In this document: positions 8,909 through 18,158 of the stretch, piece by piece
Position numbering within the stretch: the stretch's first letter is position 1
How the letters are laid out: every line of letters starts with the position of its first letter
Made by a program: the position numbers and the translations under genes
The notes under the pieces: generated by a model
Told to the model about the DNA's origin: nothing
Databases searched by the model: none
What the model saw: only the letters and a program-made list of their open reading frames with translations
DNA from: an uncultured Candidatus Thioglobus sp.
Lineage (GTDB): Bacteria; Pseudomonadota; Gammaproteobacteria; PS1; Pseudothioglobaceae
Assembly (NCBI GenBank): GCA_905614365.1
Contig: CAJQSO010000039.1
Location: 1 to 41,693 of the forward strand
Length of the DNA stretch: 41,693 nt
Direction of reading: 5' to 3'

Positions 8909-9988
8909 ATGGAAATATATTTAGTAGGCGGCGCTATTCGAGATCAGATTTTAGGGATAGCATCTGAAACAACAGAAAAAGATTATGTCGTTGTTGGATC
9001 ATCCCCTGAGGAGCTTTTATCACTCGGCTATCGTCAGGTTGGGAAAGAGTTTCCAGTATTCCTTCATCCAGAGTCGCATGATGAATACGCGCTCGCAAGA
9101 ATTGAGCGTAAAGTTGGTGCGGGTTATACCGGCTTTGAATTTGATACATCTAAAACTGTCACACTTGAGCAAGACCTTTCAAGGAGGGATTTAACAGTTA
9201 ACGCAATTGCTCAAAAAATAGATGGTAATGGGAGTTATGTTGATCCTTATGGTGGAATAGAAGACATAAAAAAGAAAACGCTTCGTCATGTATCCGATGC
9301 TTTTTCAGAAGATCCAGTTCGCATATTACGAACAGCAAGGTTTGCTTCTCGTTTCTCAAATCTTGGCTTTACTATTGATGATAAAACGTTACAGCTAATA
9401 AAACTAATGGTTGTCTCTGGCGAAGTTGACGCGCTAACACCAGAGCGTGTTTTTAAAGAAATTATCCTCTCAATGGAGACAGAGTCACCTGCTGTATTTT
9501 TTGAAGTGTTAATCGAGTCTGGCGCTTATGAAAGATTATTTCCAATGTTGGAACTTAGTAATAATATCGACTTTACAATACTCAATAAATTAATTGAGTT
9601 GCCTGAAGTAACTATTGCAGTTTGGCTTCATAAGCAAAATCCTCAAAATATTAAAGCCCTTTGCAATCATCTTAAATGTCCAAAAGATATCCAACAAATT
9701 TCTGAACTTACATCAGAATGGCATCATTTTGCTATGAATTTCTTATCATTTAATCCTCAGGAAGTCTTAAATTTTTACTTAAAGAATGATGGCCTGAGGC
9801 GCCATAGAAGGTTTCAAATAATTCTGACAGTTTTTGACTGCTTAGGTATAAATATAAAGCCAATAATTGAATTACTGGACCTTCTTAAGTCGATTCAGAT
9901 TTCGAAACTCGCTAATATCAATATTGCAGAAGAGATAGTTCAAGAAAGGCTATCGATTATTACCCGGTTTCTCGATTCTACAAAGTAG
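8909..9988 (+). CDS. cca: CCA-adding tRNA nucleotidyltransferase lacking the HD domain
   Basis: This protein adds or repairs the 3'-CCA end of tRNAs. The N-terminal polymerase-beta-like domain is clearly of the E. coli Cca type: LVGGAIRDQILG at 5-16, KEFPVFLHPESHDEYALARIERK, SRRDLTVNA (RRD motif), EDPVRILRTARFASRF and TPERVFKEI. It has 359 residues against about 412 in E. coli. The missing part corresponds to the HD phosphohydrolase domain: no H...HD...D signature is present after residue 210. The metal-binding DxD appears as E23-K-D25. The last 39 bp (9950-9988) overlap the end of the convergent nuclease gene. CCA addition is the expected activity; the phosphatase/phosphodiesterase activity of E. 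coli Cca should be absent. Confidence 0.93.
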   Translation: MEIYLVGGAIRDQILGIASETTEKDYVVVGSSPEELLSLGYRQVGKEFPVFLHPESHDEYALARIERKVGAGYTGFEFDTSKTVTLEQDLSRRDLTVNAIAQKIDGNGSYVDPYGGIEDIKKKTLRHVSDAFSEDPVRILRTARFASRFSNLGFTIDDKTLQLIKLMVVSGEVDALTPERVFKEIILSMETESPAVFFEVLIESGAYERLFPMLELSNNIDFTILNKLIELPEVTIAVWLHKQNPQNIKALCNHLKCPKDIQQISELTSEWHHFAMNFLSFNPQEVLNFYLKNDGLRRHRRFQIILTVFDCLGINIKPIIELLDLLKSIQISKLANINIAEEIVQERLSIITRFLDSTK

Positions 9989-12454
9989 GTCATAATCACA
10001 GAAGTCACAGGCTTTTTTTGCAGGCAAAACACTTGCAATACCTGACTGAAAATTTTGACTAGCTGCAGTTAGGCTTGATGTCCATTCAGTAACTTGTTTA
10101 TCCCAATCTGGCATTTTATTACTCGCTTGTTTGCTAATTGGCAGTTCAAATTTATCCTTAGTTATTGCTTTAAACTCACAATTATTAGAGTTGATAGTTG
10201 CAAATGAAATACCTTCAACTGAATTCGTTATTGCATAAATAGGAAGCTGAGCTTGCTCTAAAGGATCTCCAGTAAGATCGCTTACTTTAACATTTTTTCC
10301 AGTTTTATAATCAATTATAAGTTTTGCTCCAGAAGCTGTCCGGTCCATACGATCAATACGCGTTGAAAACTTCAAACCTTCAATGTTAACTTCAGATGCT
10401 GATTCAGTCTCTAGTACTTCAAAGTAGTCTCGCTGTTTCTCAAGACTAATATATTCACGAGTAATTATCACAAGCCTATTTTTTTCATTTATTTTAAAAT
10501 TTGAATTAGGCATTTTTAAAATTGCAGAATCAGTATGTTTTTTTATTAACTGATCAAGTTCAATATCAGAAAGTTGTAATAATTTAGTGCTAGTTGTAAT
10601 TTCATTAAAGAAATTTTCTAAGATTTTATGAATTAAATTGCCTTGTTCAAGTCTGCTTATGCCAATATGCGGCTCTTCATAGTTATCAATACTAAGTCGG
10701 CTAACAAATCCTTTAAACCCACAACTCATCTGGTCTTGAAGAGTTTTAACACCTTTTTTGATAGAAGGTTCAATAATTTTAGGTGCTTTAAAATCTTCAA
10801 TATAATCGAATTTTCTAGATATATCTTTAGATAAAACTTGGTTAGATAAATCCTCAAAGTCTAAATATGGCGTAGGAAGCTCCTCGCGATTATTGGAGTT
10901 TTTGGGATAGCTGTATGTCGTGTCAAAACTTAAATTATTTAAGTTTGTTAACGTTTTTTTGCTTTCTTCAGTAACTAATAAGAAGCTTGAGTTAGGGAGT
11001 TGATATTCAATTGAAGTTTTTGATGGAATGAATAATGGCATTCTTATTCTCCCTGGGAGAAAGTTGCTTGTCATGCTGGACACCCATGCATGATCAAAGA
11101 ATAAGCCCTCAGCCTCAAGAGAGCCAAGTATATAAATATTTGACAAACCACTTTTTGGCTGAAAAATAACAGCACCTATATGGGCACTTAAGATATCCAG
11201 AGCCCTAGCTAAGTTTGATTTTTTATAATAAATTGATAGTTTATTAAGAATTAAACTTTCAGTTTGATGCTTTTCTAATATCTGATATTCACTACTCGAT
11301 AGGATTCTATCTGAAGTAAAACCCCAGCAAGAAAGCAATAAGTTAATAGAATCAAGGGAGTCTTCAAGAGACGTTTTTTTAGAGATATCAATTGTATCTA
11401 ATTCTATAAAAATCTCTTTAAGTGATGGACATTCATCTAAAAGAGAAATAATTTTATTAACCTTAATTTCAGAGGTGCCAATTTTTAAAACTTTAGTGAT
11501 TAATAACGCGCGACTATCTAGCTCATTTTTAGCGCCCTTAATATAGGGTGAAGTAATTACCTTAATCAATAATTCTTGTTCAATGTAACCCTTGATAAAC
11601 TGTGTTGAAATTTTTAAAACAGAGGCAAGATGTTGAATCAGTGGGTACTGTCCAAGTGGTATTCCAAGAGAAATATTGTATGGTTTTTGATGGGTTTCTA
11701 TTAGGGTCGAGGTAAATTCAAGATCAAAAATGGTTTTAACAGCATGCTGTAATTCATTTAAATTTGGGATAACAATTCCAATTGTTTTGTCAGGACTTTT
11801 TATACTAATCTCTTTTGCCCATTTGGCTATTGTCTTTAATTCAACTTCTTGATCATTGAAGGAGTAGGCAGGAATATTATTATTGTGACCTTGATGCAGC
11901 ATAGGGCTGCATTTTAATATTTCAAAAAGTTTTTTTTGTTCAGGCGTTGGTTCATTGAAGCCATAAGAATAATATTTCCCTTCTTTGTTTTGAGTTTTTA
12001 GAGATTCAACTGATGCGCTAAAAAGGTCAGTATGATCAATACACTTGTTAGCTGTTTTGAACTTATTGTATTTACTTATCCAGCCTACAAAGAGCTTAGA
12101 GGGGATAGAGCCAAAACTTGATAACTCAGATATATTGATAAAATAAGCTTTACAAATTGTGTAGCATTTAATTAATTCATCTATGAATGCTTCAGGATTA
12201 CTTGTAACGTCTTCTTTACTAATTTCTTTTAATAAAAACCTTATTTCAAATTGAGTGAGTAGGCGCAAACTTCTTGAGGGGTTATTTTGATTCCAGTAAT
12301 CTTCAAGCCATGATTTATAGGAAGATACTTTCGGCATCTTTGAGGTGCCTTTAAGTTCAGATATTGATTTTTTGATTGCCAAGGCTTGGCGATTGTTTGC
12401 AACAATGATTGTATCATTAGCTTTAATTAAGGAGAGGTCTAAGCTAACCCTCAT
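9950..12454 (-). CDS. AddB-like PD-(D/E)XK nuclease with Fe-S cluster ('probable DNA repair protein' family)
   Basis: This 834-residue protein resembles the proteobacterial 'probable DNA repair protein' family related to AddB and RecB nucleases. The N-terminal two thirds looks like a degenerate superfamily I helicase with no GxGKT Walker A motif. The C-terminal nuclease domain has [12 protein letters not shown] with His609, RIDRMD with Asp701, and IIDYKTG with Asp715 and Lys717. Four cysteines, Cys578 (MSCGF) and Cys816, Cys819 and Cys825 ([10 protein letters not shown]), match the Fe-S staple of AddB-type nucleases. It should process DNA ends with a partner helicase, which is not next to it. 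Its start overlaps the engB stop by 11 bp and its 3' end overlaps cca. Confidence 0.8.
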   Translation of the reverse strand: MRVSLDLSLIKANDTIIVANNRQALAIKKSISELKGTSKMPKVSSYKSWLEDYWNQNNPSRSLRLLTQFEIRFLLKEISKEDVTSNPEAFIDELIKCYTICKAYFINISELSSFGSIPSKLFVGWISKYNKFKTANKCIDHTDLFSASVESLKTQNKEGKYYSYGFNEPTPEQKKLFEILKCSPMLHQGHNNNIPAYSFNDQEVELKTIAKWAKEISIKSPDKTIGIVIPNLNELQHAVKTIFDLEFTSTLIETHQKPYNISLGIPLGQYPLIQHLASVLKISTQFIKGYIEQELLIKVITSPYIKGAKNELDSRALLITKVLKIGTSEIKVNKIISLLDECPSLKEIFIELDTIDISKKTSLEDSLDSINLLLSCWGFTSDRILSSSEYQILEKHQTESLILNKLSIYYKKSNLARALDILSAHIGAVIFQPKSGLSNIYILGSLEAEGLFFDHAWVSSMTSNFLPGRIRMPLFIPSKTSIEYQLPNSSFLLVTEESKKTLTNLNNLSFDTTYSYPKNSNNREELPTPYLDFEDLSNQVLSKDISRKFDYIEDFKAPKIIEPSIKKGVKTLQDQMSCGFKGFVSRLSIDNYEEPHIGISRLEQGNLIHKILENFFNEITTSTKLLQLSDIELDQLIKKHTDSAILKMPNSNFKINEKNRLVIITREYISLEKQRDYFEVLETESASEVNIEGLKFSTRIDRMDRTASGAKLIIDYKTGKNVKVSDLTGDPLEQAQLPIYAITNSVEGISFATINSNNCEFKAITKDKFELPISKQASNKMPDWDKQVTEWTSSLTAASQNFQSGIASVLPAKKACDFCDYDLLCRIEKPGNNR

Positions 12455-13049
12455 TATTCACTTCAAATATTTTATCTAGATAGTTACAAAGTTCAGGTAC
12501 TCCTTCTTTTTTGAGTGATGAGAAAAGCTGAACACTTATTGATGGATAATCTTTGATTGCTTTTAAGACAGCAAGTTTAGCTGAGCTTGCAGCTCCCTTT
12601 TTAAGTTTATCAGATTTTGTTAGTAATATATTTGTAGGGACTTTATTAGTAATAGACCACTCAAGCATCATTTGATCAAAAGGCTTTAACGGGTGGCGAC
12701 AGTCCATTACTAGTATTGCAGCACGCATGCACTTTCTATTATCAAAATATTCACTCATATTTTTATGCCAGTTTTGTTTTACAGCATCTGGAACCTTGGC
12801 ATATCCATAACCAGGTAAATCAACAAGTCTTCGATCTTTATCAAGTTCAAAAAAGACTAAATGCTGAGTTCTCCCTGGAGTTCTACTAACTTTCGCTAAT
12901 TTTTTTTGTTCTGTGAGTGTATTAATTGCACTAGATTTACCTGCATTAGAGCGACCTGCAAAAATAACTTCATATCCAGCATCTTCTGGACAGCCCTTAA
13001 TGGAAGGACAAGATAAAAGAAACTTTGCTTTGCGATAGAAATTATGCAT
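12444..13049 (-). CDS. engB: Ribosome biogenesis GTP-binding protein EngB (YihA/YsxC)
   Basis: This essential GTPase acts in late assembly of the 50S ribosomal subunit. The 201-residue protein shows the G1 motif GRSNAGKSS at about 32-40, G3 in [12 protein letters not shown]4 as TKSDK, and the typical N-terminal [26 protein letters not shown]. The length is normal for the family. It is the first gene of a two-gene minus-strand operon with the AddB-like nuclease, overlapping it by 11 bp. The upstream gap to the divergent thioesterase holds a minus-strand TATAAT at 13084-13079. Confidence 0.95.
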   Translation of the reverse strand: MHNFYRKAKFLLSCPSIKGCPEDAGYEVIFAGRSNAGKSSAINTLTEQKKLAKVSRTPGRTQHLVFFELDKDRRLVDLPGYGYAKVPDAVKQNWHKNMSEYFDNRKCMRAAILVMDCRHPLKPFDQMMLEWSITNKVPTNILLTKSDKLKKGAASSAKLAVLKAIKDYPSISVQLFSSLKKEGVPELCNYLDKIFEVNNEG

Positions 13050-13078
13050 AATTCAAGTAGTTCGGTGCAGACGTAGTC

Positions 13079-13128
13079 ATTATATAATCTTTATTAATTG
13101 ACATCTCATTACATTCTAATTCTATTAG
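13079..13128. promoter_or_regulatory. Divergent promoter region engB / carnitine-type operon
   Basis: The 94-bp divergent gap contains, for the plus strand, a perfect TTGACA at 13098-13103 with TCTATT at 13121-13126 (17-bp spacing). For the minus strand it contains TATAAT at 13084-13079. A direct repeat TGACATC occurs at 13099-13105 and again at 13135-13141, bracketing the plus-strand -10 region and the start codon; it may be an operator. No Shine-Dalgarno is visible before the thioesterase ATG. Confidence 0.5.
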
Positions 13129-13143
13129 GCATTCTGACATCAT

Positions 13144-13671
13144 ATGGATAATGAAATATATCTTAAAAGAAAGTACCAATACTTTTCTCTAGAGGATAAT
13201 CTTAACTCCCCTCTAGAGCTATATCAAGCCGAAGTTCAGTCAGGATGGATTGACTACAATGGTCACATGAGTGAGTCATTTTATCTGTACGCCTTTGGGG
13301 ATGCTTCAGACGCTTTATTTCAATACATTGGCGTTGACAATGACTATCGCCTAGCGGGCAAGTCTTTCTATACCGTTGAAACGCATATAAACTTTTATCT
13401 GGAGGTTTCAAAGGGTGAGCCTCTTAAGTTTACTACTCAAATACTTGGTTTAGATGCAAAAAAACTCCATATTTTTCATCAAATGTTCCATGCTAAAAGT
13501 GGTGACTTATTAGCTACAACTGAGCAAATGCTAGTCCATGTGGATATGAATAAAGGGGAGGCATGTCAGATTGAGCCAGCTGTTGAAGATATACTTAGAA
13601 AGATTTGGGTTTATCATCAAAAATTGCCTGTACCCAAGCAAAAAGGCCGTGTTATGGCGATTAAAAAATAA
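13144..13671 (+). CDS. Hot-dog thioesterase of the carnitine-catabolism (betainyl-CoA thioesterase) type
   Basis: This is a 175-residue single hot-dog-fold acyl-CoA thioesterase. The WIDYNGHMSESFY block (Asp37, His41, Glu44), FGDASDALF, YTVETHINF and AKKLHIFHQMF closely recall the thioesterase of L-carnitine dehydrogenase operons and of carnitine dehydrogenase-thioesterase fusions, which hydrolyses betainyl-CoA to glycine betaine. It is the first gene of the 13144-17731 operon, 29 bp before the acyl-CoA dehydrogenase. In this setting it could hydrolyse betainyl-CoA or carnitinyl-CoA. Neither carnitine dehydrogenase nor the beta-keto-acid cleavage enzyme is adjacent. Family is good; substrate is inferred from resemblance and neighbours. 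No signal peptide, so cytoplasmic. Confidence 0.8.
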   Translation: MDNEIYLKRKYQYFSLEDNLNSPLELYQAEVQSGWIDYNGHMSESFYLYAFGDASDALFQYIGVDNDYRLAGKSFYTVETHINFYLEVSKGEPLKFTTQILGLDAKKLHIFHQMFHAKSGDLLATTEQMLVHVDMNKGEACQIEPAVEDILRKIWVYHQKLPVPKQKGRVMAIKK

Positions 13672-13700
13672 AGTAAGTCAATTAAATTGAAGGAGTAGAG

Positions 13701-14858
13701 ATGAATTTTGGCCTTTCCAATGAACAAGAAATGATTATTGATTCAGTTAAAATTTTTGTGGAGCAGGAGCTTTATCCTCATGAAGATGGAGTAGAAAAAA
13801 CTAATAAAATTGACAAATCTCTAGCTGAAAATATTAAACAAAAGGCAATTGAACAAGGACTTTATGCTACTAATATGCCTGAAATACATGGTGGTGGTGG
13901 GCTTGATACTCTAACCTTATGCCTTTTAGAGAAGGAGTTGGGTAAGGCAAATTTTGGCCTTCAGTATATTGTAGCAAGGCCTAGTAATATATTACTGGCT
14001 TGCCAAGGGGCACAAATTAAAGATTATTTAATTCCAACGATTCGAGGAGAAAAAGTTGAATGTCTTGCCATGACAGAGCCTAATGCAGGGTCAGATGTTC
14101 GATCCATGCAGTGTAAGGCTGAGAGAGATGGTGAGTCTTTTATAATTAATGGCTCAAAGCATTTTATTAGTCATGCAGATGTTGCTGACTACGTTATATT
14201 GTTTGCTGCTTCTGGAACTGAGAAGACTTCCAGGGGGGAAAGAAAGAAAATAACTAGCTTTTTGGTTGATATAGGAACCCCAGGATTTTCTGTAGAGCCT
14301 GGATATAAAAGTGTTTCTCATAGGGGTTATCATAACTTTATTCTTAATTTTGATAATTGTCGTGTCCATGAATCTCAAGTACTAGGTGAGGTAGATCATG
14401 GATTCGATGTGGCAAATGAGTGGCTTGGAGCTACCCGATTATCGGTTGCAGCAATGTGTCTTGGCAGAGCTGAAAGAGCGTTGAAAATTGCAACAGAATG
14501 GGCTGCAACACGTGAGCAATTTGGCCAAAAGATTGGTAAATTTCAAGGAGTTTCTTTTAAGCTTGCTGACATGTCAATGGAGCTTCAGGCTGCGGAGCTA
14601 TTGACTTTAAAAGCAGCCTGGAAGGATACTCAAGGAGAAATGACTAATAGTGATGCTGCAATGGCAAAACTTAAGGCTACAGAGACTCTTGCGATGATCT
14701 CTGATGAAGCCATTCAAATACTTGGCGGTATGGGCCTGATGGAAGAGCTCCCTTTGGAGAGGATATGGAGAGATCATCGAGTTGAACGAATTTGGGATGG
14801 CACGAGTGAAATTCAAAGACATATTATCTCAAGGTCACTACTAAGACCATTTGAGTAG
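13701..14858 (+). CDS. Acyl-CoA dehydrogenase, probably gamma-butyrobetainyl-CoA dehydrogenase-like
   Basis: This is a 385-residue FAD acyl-CoA dehydrogenase. It has AMTEPNAGSDVRSM at about 116-129, the REQFGQKIGKFQ block at about 273-284, QILGGMGLMEELPLERIWRD, and ERIWDGTSEIQRHI at the C-terminus. The residue aligned with the catalytic Glu of medium-chain enzymes is Asp366, in a WDGTSEIQ motif. AAGGAG at 13690-13695 is a strong Shine-Dalgarno. The CaiD gene two genes downstream makes oxidation of gamma-butyrobetainyl-CoA to crotonobetainyl-CoA the most likely reaction, with electrons passed to ETF. A CaiA-like reductase role is the reverse option; a short-chain acyl-CoA substrate cannot be excluded. 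Confidence 0.88.
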   Translation: MNFGLSNEQEMIIDSVKIFVEQELYPHEDGVEKTNKIDKSLAENIKQKAIEQGLYATNMPEIHGGGGLDTLTLCLLEKELGKANFGLQYIVARPSNILLACQGAQIKDYLIPTIRGEKVECLAMTEPNAGSDVRSMQCKAERDGESFIINGSKHFISHADVADYVILFAASGTEKTSRGERKKITSFLVDIGTPGFSVEPGYKSVSHRGYHNFILNFDNCRVHESQVLGEVDHGFDVANEWLGATRLSVAAMCLGRAERALKIATEWAATREQFGQKIGKFQGVSFKLADMSMELQAAELLTLKAAWKDTQGEMTNSDAAMAKLKATETLAMISDEAIQILGGMGLMEELPLERIWRDHRVERIWDGTSEIQRHIISRSLLRPFE

Positions 14859-14864
14859 TCTTTT

Positions 14865-16922
14865 ATGAATAGAGCTAATTTGAGTCGGTTAATATCACCA
14901 AAGTCAATAGCTGTGGTTGGAAATCGTGGTGCTGATTTTGCGATTAGAGAGAGTAAAAAATTAGGCTATAACCACAAGATTTGGGCAATTCATCCAACCT
15001 TAGATTTTCTTGAGGGAATTAAGTGTTACAGAGATATCAAAGACCTTCCTGAGGTTCCAGATGCAACTTTTATTGCTGTTAATGCAGAATCTGCTATAGA
15101 TATCATTGCTGATTTAAAGTCGATTGGAGGTGGCGGTGCAGTTTTATATGCCTCTGGTTTTGGAGAGGTTGGAGAAAAAGGAATAAAACGAAATCAGAGA
15201 CTACTAGAGGCTGCCGATGGAATGCCAGTAATTGGACCGAACTGTTATGGCTTTATCAATAGTCTTGATAGAGTTGCGTTGTGGCCAGATGTTCATGGAT
15301 GTGAGGCAGTTTCGAGCGGGGTTGCAATTATTACCCAGAGCGGTAATATAGGTCTTAACATTACGATGCAATCGATCGGCCTGCCAATTGCCTATATGTT
15401 CACTCTTGGCAATCAAACAAATACTAATATCGCAGATATTATTCATGCGATGCTCGATGATAATAGAGTCAGTGCAATAGGTCTTCATATTGAAGGAATT
15501 TCAGATATTAAATCGTTTGAGATAGCTGCTCAAAGAGCTATTAATAAAAAAATTCCAATTGTTGCAATTAAGTCAGGACGAACTGACGCTTCTGCAAAGA
15601 TTGCACTAAGTCACACTAGCTCAATGTCAGGTTCAGACCAACTTTTTAGTGTATTTTTTGAACGACTAGGAATAGCTAGGGTAAATACTGTTCCAGAGTT
15701 TCTTGAGACTTTAAAATTGCTAAGCATTATAGGAGTTATTGATCATAACGGAGTTGCATCTATGAGCTGTTCTGGTGGAGAAGCAGGAATGATGGCAGAC
15801 TTAATTGATGGACTGGATATCAATTTTCCTAGCCTTGATGATCTTCATAAAGAAAGAGTCAAACTAGCACTTAATGATTTTGTTGAGGTAGATAATCCAC
15901 TTGATTATCATACGTTTATTTGGGGTGATCGAAAAAGAACTTCAGAATGTTTTAAGCAGATGATTAGTGGAAATTTTGCTGCGACAATGTTGTTATTAGA
16001 CTGGCCAAGAACTCAAGAATCAGAGCAAAAAGAATGGGACTTAAGCTTATTGGCTCTCTCTGACGCGATTTCTGGAACAGGTGAGAAGGCTATAGTACTG
16101 GCTTCAATTGCTGATTGTATGCCTAAAAGGATTATAAAAAAATGCCAAAAATATGGAATCGCACCCATGATTGGGATGGATATTTGCTTAAAAGCTCTTA
16201 ATCACTCTTATAGAATTGGACTCGCTTTTGAGAATAGCTCAATGCAATCGATAGAGATATTACGCTCATTATCTCACCCCTCTAAAATATCAAATTTAAC
16301 AGAATTTGAAGGCAAAAAATTGTTGAAAAAATATGATGTTCCTATTCCTGATGGTGAGATTGTTACTAGCACTTCTGAAGCTTTAATGGCTGCTGAAAAA
16401 ATATATTACCCCCTAACGCTAAAGGTTTCAAATGCCGATTTAGCTCATAAAACAGAGTTAGGCGCTGTTCTATTGGACATTAATGATCCTATAGTCCTTG
16501 AGAAAGCTTGTCAGGATTTATTTAAGATTGGCCCATCCCTTCTTCTTGAAAAAATGGTTCAAGATTCAGTTACTGAATTGATTATTGGAATGGCTAATGA
16601 TCCAATTTTTGGAAAATACATTATTATTGGAAGCGGTGGTATCTTGGTAGAGCTTTTTAAAGATACTATTCCATTACTATTTCCAGTTAGTAGAGAGGAT
16701 GTTTCACTAGCCTTATCAAAATTAAAAGTTTTTCCAATAATTAAAGGCTTTAGAAACAATCCAGAGGGAGATATTGAGGCGATAATTAATTGTGTAATGT
16801 CTGTTGTGAAACTAAACAATGAAAATGACATTATTGAATTGGATATTAATCCATTATTAGTATTAAAGAGAGGGAACGGAGTTATTGCTGTAGACGCTCT
16901 TATTAAGTTAAACTTAGGCTAA
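14865..16922 (+). CDS. Fused ADP-forming acyl-CoA synthetase (acetate-CoA ligase family, alpha+beta)
   Basis: This 685-residue NDP-forming acyl-CoA synthetase has both subunits fused. The CoA-binding Rossmann domain covers about 1-130 ([10 protein letters not shown] at 10-19, IGPNCYGF at 123-130). The succinyl-CoA-synthetase-like domain follows (ITQSGNIG at 156-163), with the phosphorylated His250 in [12 protein letters not shown]. The C-terminal ATP-grasp domain begins near [18 protein letters not shown] and contains [17 protein letters not shown]. It starts 6 bp after the acyl-CoA dehydrogenase and 23 bp before caiD, so it is the likely activating enzyme of the module, replacing the CaiC ligase or CaiB CoA-transferase of enteric carnitine metabolism. 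This would cost only one phosphoanhydride bond. Substrate is inferred. Confidence 0.9.
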   Translation: MNRANLSRLISPKSIAVVGNRGADFAIRESKKLGYNHKIWAIHPTLDFLEGIKCYRDIKDLPEVPDATFIAVNAESAIDIIADLKSIGGGGAVLYASGFGEVGEKGIKRNQRLLEAADGMPVIGPNCYGFINSLDRVALWPDVHGCEAVSSGVAIITQSGNIGLNITMQSIGLPIAYMFTLGNQTNTNIADIIHAMLDDNRVSAIGLHIEGISDIKSFEIAAQRAINKKIPIVAIKSGRTDASAKIALSHTSSMSGSDQLFSVFFERLGIARVNTVPEFLETLKLLSIIGVIDHNGVASMSCSGGEAGMMADLIDGLDINFPSLDDLHKERVKLALNDFVEVDNPLDYHTFIWGDRKRTSECFKQMISGNFAATMLLLDWPRTQESEQKEWDLSLLALSDAISGTGEKAIVLASIADCMPKRIIKKCQKYGIAPMIGMDICLKALNHSYRIGLAFENSSMQSIEILRSLSHPSKISNLTEFEGKKLLKKYDVPIPDGEIVTSTSEALMAAEKIYYPLTLKVSNADLAHKTELGAVLLDINDPIVLEKACQDLFKIGPSLLLEKMVQDSVTELIIGMANDPIFGKYIIIGSGGILVELFKDTIPLLFPVSREDVSLALSKLKVFPIIKGFRNNPEGDIEAIINCVMSVVKLNNENDIIELDINPLLVLKRGNGVIAVDALIKLNLG

Positions 16923-16945
16923 TCAGCCTTTTAATTGGGAAATTT

Positions 16946-17731
16946 ATGAACAATAGTGTTATTTGCAAAATCTATGATGACGTAATGTTGATTACCTTAG
17001 ACCGACCAAAAGCTAATGCAATTGATGCTATAACGAGTCATGCGCTCGGTGACGCATTTATTAGTTTTAGAGATAATAATAAATTACGAGTAGCTGTTAT
17101 TACAGGCGCAGGCGATCGTTTTTTTTGTGGAGGCTGGGATTTAAAGGCCGCATCTGAGGGTGAGGCAATTAATGCAGATTTTGGATTGGGTGGTTTTGCT
17201 GGGTTAACAGAGCTGTGGGATCTTGATAAACCTGTCATTGCCGCAGTAAATGGACTAGCAGTTGGAGGAGGCTTTGAGTTAGCACTAGCGGCTGATCTTA
17301 TAATTGCAGCAGATACTGCAGAGTTTTTTGTTCCCGAAGCTACTCTAGGCATTATTCCTGATAGTGGAGGTATTTTAAGATTGCCGCGACGCTTGCCATC
17401 TGCAGTAGCAATGGACATGCTTATGACAGGTCGACGAATGGCCATAGATGAAGCAAAACACTTTGGCCTAGTTAATCGAAGCTGCCCTTTAAGCGAATTA
17501 GAAAATTTAGCAATAGAGTGGGCACATCAAATTGCTAAGTCTGCACCGCTTTCTTTAGCAGCTATAAAATCTGTTGTAAGAAAAACAGATCAAATGGATT
17601 TAGAAAGTGCTTATAAAATTATGCGATCTGGAAAAATTGAGGCTTATCAGAAGATGTTAAATTCTGAAGATGCAAAAGAAGGTCCTAAAGCTTTTTCTGA
17701 AAAGAGATCTCCAGTCTGGAAAGGGAGGTAA
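16946..17731 (+). CDS. caiD: Crotonobetainyl-CoA hydratase (carnitinyl-CoA dehydratase) CaiD
   Basis: This is a crotonase-fold enzyme interconverting crotonobetainyl-CoA and L-carnitinyl-CoA. It is recognisably close to E. coli CaiD along its whole length: [14 protein letters not shown] at 18-31, [13 protein letters not shown] at 62-74, [25 protein letters not shown] at 79-103 (compare within family), and the ending [11 protein letters not shown]. Its 261 residues match the CaiD length. Both catalytic glutamates keep the E. coli numbering, Glu111 in GGGFEL and Glu131 in VPEATLG. It is the last gene of the module, 23 bp after the ADP-forming synthetase. The specific CaiD call rests on these CaiD-type blocks rather than on the general crotonase fold, and it anchors the interpretation of the cluster. 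Confidence 0.88.
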   Translation: MNNSVICKIYDDVMLITLDRPKANAIDAITSHALGDAFISFRDNNKLRVAVITGAGDRFFCGGWDLKAASEGEAINADFGLGGFAGLTELWDLDKPVIAAVNGLAVGGGFELALAADLIIAADTAEFFVPEATLGIIPDSGGILRLPRRLPSAVAMDMLMTGRRMAIDEAKHFGLVNRSCPLSELENLAIEWAHQIAKSAPLSLAAIKSVVRKTDQMDLESAYKIMRSGKIEAYQKMLNSEDAKEGPKAFSEKRSPVWKGR

Positions 17732-17761
17732 TTGTTAACAATGCAATACTCCAGGTTTTGA

Positions 17762-17783
17762 ATAAACTAGAAATGGGTATAAT
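17762..17783 (+). promoter_or_regulatory. Candidate promoter of cytochrome c gene
   Basis: TATAAT at 17778-17783 is preceded by a TTTTGA-like -35 about 16 bp upstream. It lies 34 bp before the ATG at 17817, in the 85-bp gap after caiD. The palindrome TTGTTAACAA also sits near 17732-17741. The gap separates the carnitine-type operon from the cytochrome genes. Confidence 0.5.
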
Positions 17784-17797
17784 TCATTTAATGAATT
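17781..17797. repeat. Perfect 17-nt dyad overlapping the cytochrome c promoter
   Basis: AATTCATT (17781-17788), a single T, then AATGAATT (17790-17797) form a perfect 8+1+8 palindrome. It overlaps the end of the -10 box and the expected transcription start. Such placement is typical of a repressor operator, but AT-rich palindromes also arise by chance. Confidence 0.6.
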
Positions 17798-17816
17798 ATG
17801 TTGGGACTTAGATTCA

Positions 17817-18128
17817 ATGAAAAGATATTTTTTAACAGCGGCTACAATTGCTTTAGCTATTTGTTCGCTAAGCTCAAATGCTAATAGTGAAGGCGAAGCT
17901 ATGTATAGTGCTTTGGGCTGTGTAAGTTGTCATGGTCAAAATGGGCATTCGACAGATGAAAATGCACCTTCTTTAGCTGGAAAAGATGCTGATTGGATTG
18001 TTCAGCAATTAGAATATTTTCAGTCAGGTGAACGACAAAATTCATACATGAATGCAATGGCTCCAATGGCTGAAGGGTTTGAACGATCCATTGCTGAATA
18101 CCTTTCTATTCAAAATTCTAAATACTAA
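17817..18128 (+). CDS. Periplasmic monohaem cytochrome c (class I)
   Basis: This 103-residue precursor has a signal peptide (residues 1 to about 23, ending SSNANS) and one haem-binding motif CVSCH at about 38-42. The probable axial Met is in the AMAPMAEG region at about 80-86. The layout CHGQNGHSTDENAPSLAGKDADWIVQQLEYFQSGER resembles one half of a cytochrome c4. It carries electrons in the periplasm, probably from the bc1 complex to a terminal oxidase. It is followed after 86 bp by a dihaem c4 with its own promoter. The function as an electron carrier is secure by family; partners are unknown. Confidence 0.9.
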   Translation: MKRYFLTAATIALAICSLSSNANSEGEAMYSALGCVSCHGQNGHSTDENAPSLAGKDADWIVQQLEYFQSGERQNSYMNAMAPMAEGFERSIAEYLSIQNSKY

Positions 18129-18158
18129 TATTAATAGATAAAACTGTCCTAATTGAAG

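Noticed and set aside
15204-15488. 94-codon open frame on the minus strand inside the ADP-forming synthetase gene
   Set aside because: Antisense shadow of a well-conserved gene; no recognisable motif or upstream signals.
17038-17445. 135-codon open frame on the minus strand inside caiD
   Set aside because: It is antisense to a gene whose protein matches CaiD throughout, and its translation is low-complexity Ser/Pro/Ala-rich with no ribosome-binding site.
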